DNA from: DATKHF01 sp035510355
GTDB taxonomy: Bacteria; Patescibacteriota; Saccharimonadia; Saccharimonadales; UBA4665
Length of the DNA: 22,145 nt
NCBI GenBank assembly: GCA_035510355.1
Contig: DATKHF010000021.1
Location: forward strand, 1 to 22,145
Reading direction: 5' to 3'
The notes under the pieces are model-generated. The model ran no database searches and had not been told where the DNA came from. It saw nothing but the letters and a program-made list of their open reading frames with translations. This document shows, one piece after another, positions 9,522-14,916 of the stretch. The first letter of the stretch is position 1. Each line of letters opens with the position of its first letter. The position numbers and the translations under genes were made by a program.

Positions 9522-9986
9522 CTAGGTATCTAAATTGCGTCTGTGGGCACTTGTATACACGCCATAGATATACCCAAGAGTTGCCAGTGGCAATAGAACC
9601 AAAATATCATGGGGAGTTAGCTCGCCTATTGATTGCAGGGCGACTATCAAGCCAATAACACCGCTTAAGTATACAGCGAGCCTCTTTTTATAGCGGACTG
9701 GCAGCCCGTACAGTCGGGCGACGCTTAATAATCCGTAAAATAACTCGTAGCAAGTCACCACTAACAATACCAGGCCTATTATCAGTATAAATGGAGCAAC
9801 GCTACCGGCATTTGTTCTAGCAAAGAAAGCCACATCCGCTACAAGCACGCCAAGAGCTTGCCAAAAATGTCTATAATGGGTCACTTTTAAGCCGTTCATA
9901 ATAAGATTGATAATAAAGAGAGAACATAGTGCCGGGGCGGCAAATCCGCTTATAATTATTAGACTATTGAAGCGCTTGCCACCCAA
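9522..9986 (-). CDS. Hypothetical integral membrane protein, 154 aa
   Basis: I do not recognise the family. It has four or five hydrophobic segments: about 8-30, 42-56, 62-86, 104-124 and 127-146. Basic connecting loops (VRYKKR, AHRRN) suggest a small polytopic inner-membrane protein with no soluble domain. The first usable start after the upstream stop is TTG at 9986, which has no Shine-Dalgarno; Met30 (ATG near 9899) is an alternative. It is first in a minus-strand cluster with the Pro-rich protein (17-nt gap) and the ATPase, so it may belong to the same membrane assembly. That link rests on position alone. A strong promoter lies about 150 nt upstream with a structured leader between. Confidence 0.7.
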   Translation of the reverse strand: MGGKRFNSLIIISGFAAPALCSLFIINLIMNGLKVTHYRHFWQALGVLVADVAFFARTNAGSVAPFILIIGLVLLVVTCYELFYGLLSVARLYGLPVRYKKRLAVYLSGVIGLIVALQSIGELTPHDILVLLPLATLGYIYGVYTSAHRRNLDT

Positions 9987-10125
9987 CGGCGAGACTGACC
10001 GCTCTGGTGGCCTTGAGAGCCAAACAGAGCGTCGTACGGATGCCTCCGTTATCGTAAGCCCGTCCCCGCGGGGACAACGTTACTGCATCGAACTAATTGG
10101 AACGTTTTTATTTTTGCGACTTACA
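9987..10125 (-). promoter_or_regulatory. Structured 5' leader of the membrane-protein gene
   Basis: This is the predicted untranslated leader, read on the minus strand. It holds a perfect 14-bp palindrome GTCCCCGCGGGGAC (10062-10075). The palindrome appears nested inside GTAA/TTAC and GATGC/GCATC pairings, forming one composite stem over roughly 10040-10092. A further small hairpin ACGGA-GGCA-TCCGT lies at about 10036-10049 and competes with the outer pairing. No named riboswitch class was recognised, and the ligand or regulator is unknown. Confidence 0.45.
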
Positions 10126-10131
10126 GGTTTT

Positions 10132-10160
10132 AATTTAGCACGTTGATGATTAATTGTCAA
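10132..10160 (-). promoter_or_regulatory. Promoter facing the membrane-protein/ATPase cluster
   Basis: On the minus strand, consensus -35 TTGACA (10160-10155), a 17-nt spacer and -10 TAAATT (10137-10132). The predicted start is near 10125. The first 16 nt from the -35 match the E. coli trp promoter as I remember it. The match ends there, so I treat it as chance. Confidence 0.7.
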
Positions 10161-10289
10161 TCCCTCTTATGCTTCTTTTCGCGTCCCAATATGCCGTCTA
10201 TAGTTGGCAATCGGCCGTTTGGTATCACCCGAAAAGCCTATAACCAATAAAGTTATGCACAGCTTTCTGTACAATAAACATAATTAATA

Positions 10290-10318
10290 TTGACGGCCTG
10301 AACTCTATTCTATAAGAT
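10290..10318 (+). promoter_or_regulatory. Promoter of a small transcription unit
   Basis: -35 TTGACG (10290-10295), a 17-nt spacer, -10 TAAGAT (10313-10318), with an overlapping TATAAG at 10311. The predicted start is near 10325. It faces the terminator at 10456. Confidence 0.6.
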
Positions 10319-10342
10319 ACGTATAGCGCTTGAGTAAATTAA

Positions 10343-10450
10343 GTGCTCAAAAACAAAAACGAACCTGGGGACGACGATTTCTCGCAAGTCGTTGTCCCAC
10401 TAAGCAAGACCAAAACTGCAATACTAAAAGCCAAACAAAAACTTTCATAA
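10343..10450 (+). CDS. Possible 35-aa small protein
   Basis: An open frame from GTG (10343) to TAA (10450) fills almost the whole small transcript. The product is charged: an acidic PGDDDFSQVV stretch (residues 8-17), then a Lys-rich tail with KTKTAILKAKQKL. It is preceded by an in-frame TAA and only a weak GAG as ribosome site, about 9 nt upstream. The 10-bp hairpin of the transcript lies inside it. For coding: the fit between promoter, frame and terminator, and a reasonable residue mix. Against: the GTG start, weak ribosome site and short length. No homologue is recognised. Confidence 0.35.
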   Translation: MLKNKNEPGDDDFSQVVVPLSKTKTAILKAKQKLS

Positions 10451-10455
10451 TACCT

Positions 10456-10490
10456 AAAACACCTCGTTATAAAAACGGGGTGTTTTATTT
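10456..10490 (+). terminator. Strong rho-independent terminator
   Basis: A 13-bp stem, AAAACACCTCGTT (10456-10468) pairing with AACGGGGTGTTTT (10474-10486) with one G-U pair and a 5-nt loop. It is followed by ATTTT. The T-rich tail favours plus-strand use; it closes the small unit at 10325. Confidence 0.85.
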
Positions 10491-10742
10491 TAACGCGTAA
10501 CTTAGACATATAATTCCAGTAATAATCTACTGCTCAGCACTGCCTGCCACTACAAACCGGTTATACGCAAAATGTAGGCTTAAGCTGGTGCCACTTATTG
10601 CATTTTTTGTTTTCTAGTAGCTCAGCCAACGGTTCTAACTGTTATGCCCGTGGATTAAAAATAATGATTTTACTCCCGTAAGTAGCCGTATAGTATTATG
10701 TAATTCCAATACATGACATGCCAAAAACCTTTGATATGTTAG
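10491..10742. other. Noncoding stretch, nothing recognised
   Basis: AT-rich sequence between the small-unit terminator and the infC promoter. I find no ORF of useful length, tRNA, convincing hairpin or repeat here. It may be a spacer between oppositely transcribed regions. Confidence 0.5.
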
Positions 10743-10771
10743 TTGACCTCTGAAAGTCTATCTGTTAGAAT
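10743..10771 (+). promoter_or_regulatory. infC-rpmI-rplT promoter
   Basis: -35 TTGACC (10743-10748), a 17-nt spacer, -10 TAGAAT (10766-10771). The predicted start near 10778 gives a leader of about 47 nt. The leader contains AGGAG (10812-10816), 8 nt before the infC start. Confidence 0.8.
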
Positions 10772-10824
10772 GCCACTACATTAACTAACTTTTTATTGTT
10801 TAATGTTAAGTAGGAGATCAGGTC

Positions 10825-11394
10825 ATAGCCAAATACACCCGCCTGAATGAGCAAATTCGGGCACCTCGACTGCGAGTTATCGATAGCGATGGTAAGCAGC
10901 TCGGCATTTTGAGCAGGCAGGAGGCTTTGGCTATTGCCCAGGAACGTGAGCTTGATCTGGTGGAAATTTCACCGGATGCTGATCCGCCAGTCTGTAAAGT
11001 TGTCGATTGGGGTAAATACAACTACCAGCGTACAAAGCAGTTACAGAAAAACCGTAAGTCTGCTAAAACGCTCGATATGAAACAGATGAGGTTTGGGCTT
11101 AAAATCGGAGCCCATGATCTTGAGATCAAGATGAATAAGGTCACAAAGTTCCTTGAGGCCGGTCATAAGGTTAAGGTTACTTTGTTCTATCGAGGTCGTG
11201 AACAGGCGCACAAAGAGATCGGTTTTAAAATTGCCCAGGATGTAATTGAAAGTTTCGGTGATACAATTATAGTCGACCAACAGCCTCAACTTAGCGGTAA
11301 ACAGCTAAGTTTTGTCATAAGAAGTAGTGGTAAGAAACCGGCTCTCGTACCTGTTGATACCAATGACTTGCAAGTAGAAGAAGGAGAATCATAA
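10825..11394 (+). CDS. infC: Translation initiation factor IF-3, apparent AUA start
   Basis: IF-3 binds the 30S subunit, checks start codon and initiator tRNA, and prevents premature 50S joining. The N-domain begins at TRLNEQIRAPRLRVI (5-19). SPDADPPVCKVVDWGKYNYQ (49-68) is the family signature leading into the linker. The C-domain (about 85-170) contains the conserved KVKVTLFYRGREQAH segment. The conserved N-terminus lies upstream of any ATG, GTG or TTG in frame; the next such codon, TTG at 10909, would cut it off. Between the in-frame TAA at 10807 and the conserved start the only near-cognate codon is ATA at 10825, with AGGAG 8 nt before it. That gives 189 aa. Rare AUU/AUA/AUC starts are the known basis of IF-3 autoregulation. 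The rpmI start lies 1 nt after the stop. Confidence 0.93.
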   Translation: MAKYTRLNEQIRAPRLRVIDSDGKQLGILSRQEALAIAQERELDLVEISPDADPPVCKVVDWGKYNYQRTKQLQKNRKSAKTLDMKQMRFGLKIGAHDLEIKMNKVTKFLEAGHKVKVTLFYRGREQAHKEIGFKIAQDVIESFGDTIIVDQQPQLSGKQLSFVIRSSGKKPALVPVDTNDLQVEEGES

Positions 11395-11395
11395 C

Positions 11396-11590
11396 ATGCC
11401 AAAACTGAAGACCCATAGCGGTACCAAGGATCGTGTAAGACTAAGTAAGAACGGTAAAGTCCGCGTGGGGAGCGCCAACCTAAACCACTTTCTCGGTAAG
11501 AAAAGTGGCAGCCGTAAGCGTGCCCTCCGTGGTTTGAAAACCAGAACTGGTACCGCAGCTAAGAATATTAAGAAGAATCTCGGTGCCTGA
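11396..11590 (+). CDS. rpmI: 50S ribosomal protein bL35
   Basis: A 64-aa basic protein beginning MPKLKTHSGTKDRVRLSKNGKVR, with the NHFLGKKSGSRKR segment typical of bL35. It is part of the 50S subunit. The ribosome site AAGGAG lies in the 3' end of infC. The start is 1 nt after the infC stop, and the gene belongs to the conserved infC-rpmI-rplT operon. It ends in TGA, which shows that UGA is a stop in this genome. Confidence 0.97.
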   Translation: MPKLKTHSGTKDRVRLSKNGKVRVGSANLNHFLGKKSGSRKRALRGLKTRTGTAAKNIKKNLGA

Positions 11591-11613
11591 AAGCCAAGTT
11601 ATAAGGAGTTATC

Positions 11614-11958
11614 ATGCGAGTAAAACGCGGCGTCACCAGCCATAAACGACACAATAAAATACGTAAAGCCACCAAGGGCTTCAGTCATCCAAATCGGGTC
11701 AGCATTAAGCGTGGCCGGCAAACACTTACCAAATCCCTCCAGTATGCCACCCGTGATAGGAAGAATCGTAAGCGCACTTTCCGTGAGCTCTGGAATGCCC
11801 GTATCAATGCTGGTGCGCGCTTAAACGGCACTACCTATAGTAGATTAATAGCTGGCCTCAAGGCTGCTGATATTACTTTGGACCGCAAAGTATTAGCTGA
11901 GCTGGCGGTCAACGAACCGAAAGCCTTCGCAGCCGTTGTTAAAGCCGCTCAGAAGTAA
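11614..11958 (+). CDS. rplT: 50S ribosomal protein bL20
   Basis: A 114-aa basic protein. The N-terminal MRVKRGVTSHKRHNKIRKATKGF arm and the RDRKNRKRTFRELWNARINAG segment are diagnostic of bL20, an early 23S rRNA-binding assembly protein. It is preceded by AAGGAG 7 nt before the ATG. It is the last gene of the operon; the terminator follows at 12035. In other bacteria L20 represses its own operon through the mRNA. No obvious L20 site was recognised here. Confidence 0.97.
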   Translation: MRVKRGVTSHKRHNKIRKATKGFSHPNRVSIKRGRQTLTKSLQYATRDRKNRKRTFRELWNARINAGARLNGTTYSRLIAGLKAADITLDRKVLAELAVNEPKAFAAVVKAAQK

Positions 11959-12034
11959 GTTTGAAGCATTTACTAAGAACCTTAAGAAGTTAAACTGTTC
12001 GTTGCGCTGGTTAAAGAGTACACGCCCATGAACT

Positions 12035-12065
12035 AAAAAACTCTCTGCTGATTAGAGAGTTTTTT
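12035..12065. terminator. Bidirectional rho-independent terminator
   Basis: A perfect 12-bp stem, AAAAAACTCTCT / AGAGAGTTTTTT, with a 7-nt loop. It carries a T-run on either strand, so it can end both the infC operon (plus) and rnpB (minus). Confidence 0.9.
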
Positions 12066-12070
12066 AGATT

Positions 12071-12422
12071 GCCAGATTATCTATAAGCCGGGTTCTGTCG
12101 AGACTGATCATCTATCTAGGTCTGCGATTGCTCGTAGACTCAAGCGGTTTTTATGGTGGATCCTTAGCGGGATACTTTGGGCTTTAGGCCTAAAGGGTCC
12201 ATCTCCTTGCAGCAGGCAGGGTTTACCATTTTATAGCGTCACCGCTATCAAATGCGGGCTCTTACCCCGCTCGTTTCACCCTTACCAAACTAGGTTTGGC
12301 GGTTTCGTTTCTGTGGCACTTTCCCTAGGGTCACCCCCGGTCACCGTTAGCGACTGCCCTTCCCTTTGCTGCCCGGACTTTCCTCGTGTGTATTTCACCA
12401 CGCGATCAGCCAATAATCTGGC
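12071..12422 (-). ncRNA. rnpB: RNase P RNA (type A)
   Basis: This is the catalytic RNA that matures tRNA 5' ends. On the minus strand, the 5' side contains the conserved GAGGAAAGTCCGGGC (CR-I) and the 3' side has ACAGAACCCGGCTTAT (CR-V). AAACCCTGCC, GGTGAAA and AGAGCCCGC elements lie between. The P1 helix is a perfect 10 bp, ATAATCTGGC (12413-12422) against GCCAGATTAT (12071-12080), and fixes both ends at about 352 nt. Its 5' end lies only 4 nt after the stop of the RNase HI fusion gene. A promoter overlaps that stop, and the 3' side runs into the bidirectional terminator. Confidence 0.97.
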
Positions 12423-12426
12423 CAAT

Positions 12427-13134
12427 CTATTGTACTATCTCTGTAGATTCTGGCAAAATACCTAGTTGCTCATCAAGTGCTCGATTGACTGCAGCATCGG
12501 CAAGTTTATTGAACTCTCGCGGTACATGGCTGAAGCTGATTTTTTTAAAGTTTTTAGCAAGCTGTTTAATAGCGTCATGGATCGGCCATAAATCGCGATT
12601 TTTAACTTTATATATACCCTTCATCTGGTTAACTACCAGTAGACTATCCAAATAAACCTGTGCTTCAAGGATCCCCATTTTCAGGCACTCTTCAAGGGCA
12701 AGTTTCAGCGCAGTATATTCAGCCTGGTTATTGGTAGTTATACCAAGATATAAACCTTTATCTACCAGAACATTATCTTCCATGTCCAAGATAACGAAGC
12801 CGCTGGCACTCGGCCCAGGATTACCTCTCGAACCACCGTCGGTAAAGACCTTGACTTCTTCAGGAGCCAATTGACCTTCCGATATAGAGCTATCTGTCTT
12901 CTTATCGACCAGCGCGTCAATCACGGCTGCCATTTGGTGATCTTTATCCGTAATAGCTTTATTACCTTCATGGGTAATAAGCCAGATCTGGACAACGCTC
13001 CATTCATTTTCCCAGCGAGGATGATGCTGAAGTTCTTCAGCTAATTCGGCCACCTGGCTCATAAAGGCCCAGGCTTGTTTAAAATTTTCAAAGTTGAACT
13101 GTTTATATAGCCCGTGTTTGGTTTCTTGCCACAT
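12427..13134 (-). CDS. Pterin dehydratase (PCD/DCoH)-RNase HI fusion, 235 aa
   Basis: Two domains in one frame. Residues 8-75 match pterin-4a-carbinolamine dehydratase: YKQFNFENFKQAWAFMSQVA resembles the human protein. The published catalytic motif is complete: E33-x3-H37-H38-P39-x5-W45-x9-H55-x9-D65. The usual first ~23 residues of PCD are missing. Residues 94-222 are RNase HI with the catalytic set D99 (VFTDGGSRGNPGP), E139 (NNQAEY), D163 (YLDS) and D213 (NKLADAAVNRAL), plus H203. RNase HI removes RNA from RNA-DNA hybrids. The PCD fold could recycle oxidised pterin or act as a dimerisation module. No Shine-Dalgarno is visible; TAAGAT ends 7 nt before the ATG, suggesting a leaderless mRNA. 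The next gene on the strand is rnpB. Confidence 0.9.
   Translation of the reverse strand: MWQETKHGLYKQFNFENFKQAWAFMSQVAELAEELQHHPRWENEWSVVQIWLITHEGNKAITDKDHQMAAVIDALVDKKTDSSISEGQLAPEEVKVFTDGGSRGNPGPSASGFVILDMEDNVLVDKGLYLGITTNNQAEYTALKLALEECLKMGILEAQVYLDSLLVVNQMKGIYKVKNRDLWPIHDAIKQLAKNFKKISFSHVPREFNKLADAAVNRALDEQLGILPESTEIVQ
12429..12456 (-). promoter_or_regulatory. rnpB promoter inside the end of the RNase HI gene
   Basis: On the minus strand, -35 TTGCCA (12456-12451), a 16-nt spacer and -10 TACAAT (12434-12429). The -10 overlaps the last codons and the TAG stop of the upstream gene. It places transcription start at about 12422, the 5' end of P1. Confidence 0.65.
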
Positions 13135-13141
13135 GCCTACT

Positions 13142-13147
13142 ATCTTA
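13142..13147 (-). promoter_or_regulatory. Putative -10 box of the PCD-RNase HI gene (leaderless type)
   Basis: TAAGAT on the minus strand, 7 nt before the ATG at 13134, with no Shine-Dalgarno between. The -35 is not recognisable, so this rests mainly on the spacing shared with other genes in the window. Confidence 0.35.
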
Positions 13148-13184
13148 TCATGGTGGACTTGCCCTGAGGCATCTCTTAAGATTT

Positions 13185-13997
13185 TTATGCGTTATATAGA
13201 CTTTGATAATCGGCTTGGCTCAATTCAATCAAAGCTGCTTGTAGATTGGATACAAGATGCTCAATAGACAGTGTGCCTGGGATAGGCAGCATGAGTGGTG
13301 ACCTGACCAATAACCAGGCTAGGGCAATTTGCTGGGGGGTGGCTTGATGTTTTTTTGCTAAGTCTTCGGTCAAAGAGTTAACCTTGGCGGTATCACCGCG
13401 CAATCCACCTAACGGAAACCAGGGTATAAAAATAATACCGTGTTCCGTGCAGTAATCCACGACATCTTCGTGTTGGCGCTTGGCTAAGTTATATTCGTTC
13501 TGGACGCTAACAATGGGCACAATCTGCTGAGCCTGTTCAATCTGCTTAACATTGACTTCAGACAGACCGATGTAGCGAACTTTGCCTTCATCTTGGAATT
13601 GCTTCATGGTACTAAGCGTTGTTTCCAGGGGTATTGCTGGGTCAACGCGGTGTAGTTGATACAGATCAATACAGTCAATTTTTAAACGCTGTAGGCTATC
13701 CTCTAGATCAGCTCGTAGCTGCTCGGGCGAAGCTCCATTCATGCCACCCTTAGTTGCTATTAATACTCCCTTTGGGTAAGGCGCAAGTGTTCGTCCAATT
13801 GTTGTCTCACTGGCGCCGCCTTGGTAGGTATGCGCCGTATCGATAAAATTTACTCCCAGCTCTACAGCCCGCTTTAGTAAGGTGCGAGCCTCATTGGTAT
13901 CTGTAATGCGGTTGGTGCCAAGTCCCAACCGGTTAACATGCATGTCGCCAATTTGAACCTGTTCTGCCTTATCTGCTAACGACAATGTATTGGCCAC
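13185..13997 (-). CDS. Aldo/keto reductase
   Basis: A 270-aa NADPH-dependent aldo-keto reductase with a TIM barrel. The catalytic tetrad is visible: D53 and Y58 (NFIDTAHTY), K83 (ATKGG) and H116 (YQLHRVDP). NADP-binding elements are VSVQNEYNLAKR and IPGTLSIEHLVSNLQAA near the C-terminus. The overall pattern, especially QNEYN and the PWFPLGGL stretch, is closest to the E. coli YdbC/PdxI type, which reduces pyridoxal. The substrate here is not proven. The start is GTG at 13997 with a perfect AGGAGG 7 nt upstream. TATAAT at 14024-14029 gives a leader of about 20 nt. The PCD-RNase HI gene begins 50 nt downstream. Confidence 0.93.
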   Translation of the reverse strand: MANTLSLADKAEQVQIGDMHVNRLGLGTNRITDTNEARTLLKRAVELGVNFIDTAHTYQGGASETTIGRTLAPYPKGVLIATKGGMNGASPEQLRADLEDSLQRLKIDCIDLYQLHRVDPAIPLETTLSTMKQFQDEGKVRYIGLSEVNVKQIEQAQQIVPIVSVQNEYNLAKRQHEDVVDYCTEHGIIFIPWFPLGGLRGDTAKVNSLTEDLAKKHQATPQQIALAWLLVRSPLMLPIPGTLSIEHLVSNLQAALIELSQADYQSLYNA

Positions 13998-14023
13998 GAT
14001 GTATCCTCCTGTTTATCTGGAAC

Positions 14024-14029
14024 ATTATA
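14024..14029 (-). promoter_or_regulatory. -10 box of the aldo-keto reductase gene
   Basis: A perfect TATAAT on the minus strand, about 26 nt before the GTG start, with AGGAGG in between. No convincing -35. The rest of the gap to the vapC stop holds nothing recognisable. Confidence 0.5.
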
Positions 14030-14106
14030 CCGTCTTAAAGCCCCGACATATATTAAATTTCCGACTCGAATATTCCTTTGGTCGAACTGAAGATAAGGTT
14101 CTTGAA

Positions 14107-14499
14107 TTACTGAAACCGCTCTAGAGATACGATTTCTATGTCAAGCTGTAGTTTTTCTAAACGTTTATCGTTAGTGATAAATTGCCTAGCTTTATTTTCA
14201 AGAGCTGTAGCGAGATGAATGGCATCTGCTGCTTTGAGAGACTGGTGTTTATATCGTAGTCCACCGGCTAGAATAGCTAGAGGAATTGTAAAGTCATGTA
14301 CATCAAATTGGGGACTAGCGAAAAAATCTATTATTTCCATATGTTTAGACACGCCGCTAGCTATTTCCATTAATGTAATTGTTGGCACGCAAATAGAGCC
14401 TTCTTCTAAAGCATACTTGATAGCTCGCTCAGAACTATTAAAAAACCTAGGATTTTTTTCAAGAAAATAAATATAGACGTTAGTGTCTAGTGCTATCAT
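14107..14499 (-). CDS. vapC: PIN-domain ribonuclease toxin (VapC-like)
   Basis: A 130-aa PIN-domain protein, the expected length for VapC. The four acidic metal ligands are in place: D5 (MIALDTNVYIYF), E45 (TLMEIASG), D92 (AADAIHLATAL) and D111 (FITNDKRL). VapC toxins are Mg-dependent RNases that often cut tRNA or rRNA. I chose ATG at 14499, 2 nt after the antitoxin stop, because MIALDTN is the usual N-terminus. A TTG four codons upstream would overlap the antitoxin. The partner gene upstream encodes an AbrB-type antitoxin, and the tRNA-Pro gene is next beyond it. The RNA target is unknown. Confidence 0.9.
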   Translation of the reverse strand: MIALDTNVYIYFLEKNPRFFNSSERAIKYALEEGSICVPTITLMEIASGVSKHMEIIDFFASPQFDVHDFTIPLAILAGGLRYKHQSLKAADAIHLATALENKARQFITNDKRLEKLQLDIEIVSLERFQ

Positions 14500-14501
14500 C
14501 T

Positions 14502-14765
14502 TTAATCCCAATTTTCATCACGCTGTCGACGAATCCAGGCAGATGCATCAAGACCTTGTTTGCCCCATGAAGTATCTTTGGTTTTAATGCTACCAGCAAA
14601 TATAGCTAACTTATCATAACCCGCAAGTCGATCTGCATGCCTAACTATAATGTCCCCATTATCTGCAGCCTCAACCTGCATTTTCTGACCAGGTTTAATT
14701 TCTATCTGTCTACGAACGGCTTTAGGTATAACAATCTGGTATTTTGGTGAAACAGTGGTAGTCAT
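14502..14765 (-). CDS. vapB: AbrB/MazE-type antitoxin (VapB)
   Basis: An 87-aa antitoxin. Residues 1-45 form a SpoVT/AbrB swapped-hairpin DNA-binding domain (TTTVSPKYQIVIPKAVRRQ, IKPGQKMQVE). The C-terminal part, with GLDASAWIRRQRDENWD, would wrap the PIN toxin. I place the start at ATG 14765, not at the TTG 12 codons upstream, because that TTG is the first half of a TTGACA -35 element. The -10 TAAACT ends 7 nt before the ATG and no ribosome site is present, so the mRNA is probably leaderless. A perfect inverted repeat over the -35 is a good autoregulation site. Confidence 0.9.
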   Translation of the reverse strand: MTTTVSPKYQIVIPKAVRRQIEIKPGQKMQVEAADNGDIIVRHADRLAGYDKLAIFAGSIKTKDTSWGKQGLDASAWIRRQRDENWD

Positions 14766-14772
14766 ACCTTTT

Positions 14773-14806
14773 AGTTTATATAAATGTAAAACTTTTGTCA
14801 AGTTTT
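14773..14806 (-). promoter_or_regulatory. vapBC promoter with inverted-repeat operator
   Basis: On the minus strand, consensus -35 TTGACA (14801-14796), a 17-nt spacer and -10 TAAACT (14778-14773). The inverted repeat AAAACTT-ttgtc-AAGTTTT (14788-14806, plus-strand reading) covers the -35, as expected for repression by an AbrB-type antitoxin. Transcription should start at or 1-2 nt before the ATG. Confidence 0.65.
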
Positions 14807-14820
14807 GTAAAACAAAATCT

Positions 14821-14896
14821 TGGTCGGGGTGACAGGACTTGAACCTGCGACCTCACGGCCCCCAGCCGTACGCGCTACCAACTGCGCCACACCCCG
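14821..14896 (-). tRNA. tRNA-Pro (anticodon GGG)
   Basis: A complete cloverleaf on the minus strand, 76 nt with encoded CCA. The acceptor is CGGGGTG/CACCCCG with discriminator A. The D arm has GGCGCAGTTGGTAGCGC. The anticodon loop CTGGGGG sits between CGG and CCG, giving anticodon GGG, and the T arm is CAGGTTCAAGTCCTG. The CGG start is typical of bacterial tRNA-Pro. It reads CCC and CCU. It lies about 20 nt downstream of the candidate ncRNA, with which it may be co-transcribed. Confidence 0.95.
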
Positions 14897-14916
14897 AAAG
14901 TGTTATTGAATTATAG

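Larger units (their letters stand above)
10325..10490 (+). ncRNA. Candidate small RNA or small mRNA, about 165 nt
   Basis: The segment is bounded by a promoter (10290-10318) and a strong intrinsic terminator (10456-10490), so a discrete transcript is likely. It contains a 10-bp hairpin, GGGACGACGA (10368-10377) pairing with TCGTTGTCCC (10389-10398) with one G-U pair. A weaker TTGAG/CTCAA hairpin spans 10330-10350. No SRP domain-IV, tmRNA or tRNA signature is present. It may instead be the mRNA of the 35-codon frame listed separately. Confidence 0.5.

Noticed and set aside
9972..9984. GGGTGGCAAGCGC on the minus strand, resembling a T-box core
   Set aside because: It overlaps the predicted start of the membrane-protein gene, lacks the ACC after UGGN, and no stem I or terminator pair is evident.
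10145..10160. Minus-strand match of 16 nt to the E. coli trp promoter region, raising vector contamination
   Set aside because: The match stops after the spacer start, the -10 differs, and the flanks read as native sequence.
10253..10261. TTATGCACA, a match to the relaxed DnaA-box consensus, with a one-mismatch copy TTATACGCA at 10564-10572
   Set aside because: One exact box in a noncoding AT-rich region is expected by chance. There is no cluster, and dnaA/dnaN are not nearby.
10617..10625. GTAGCTCAG, resembling a tRNA D arm
   Set aside because: No acceptor, anticodon or T arm can be paired around it.
14815..14900. Integration site or genomic island at tRNA-Pro
   Set aside because: No direct repeat of the tRNA 3' end and no integrase in the window.
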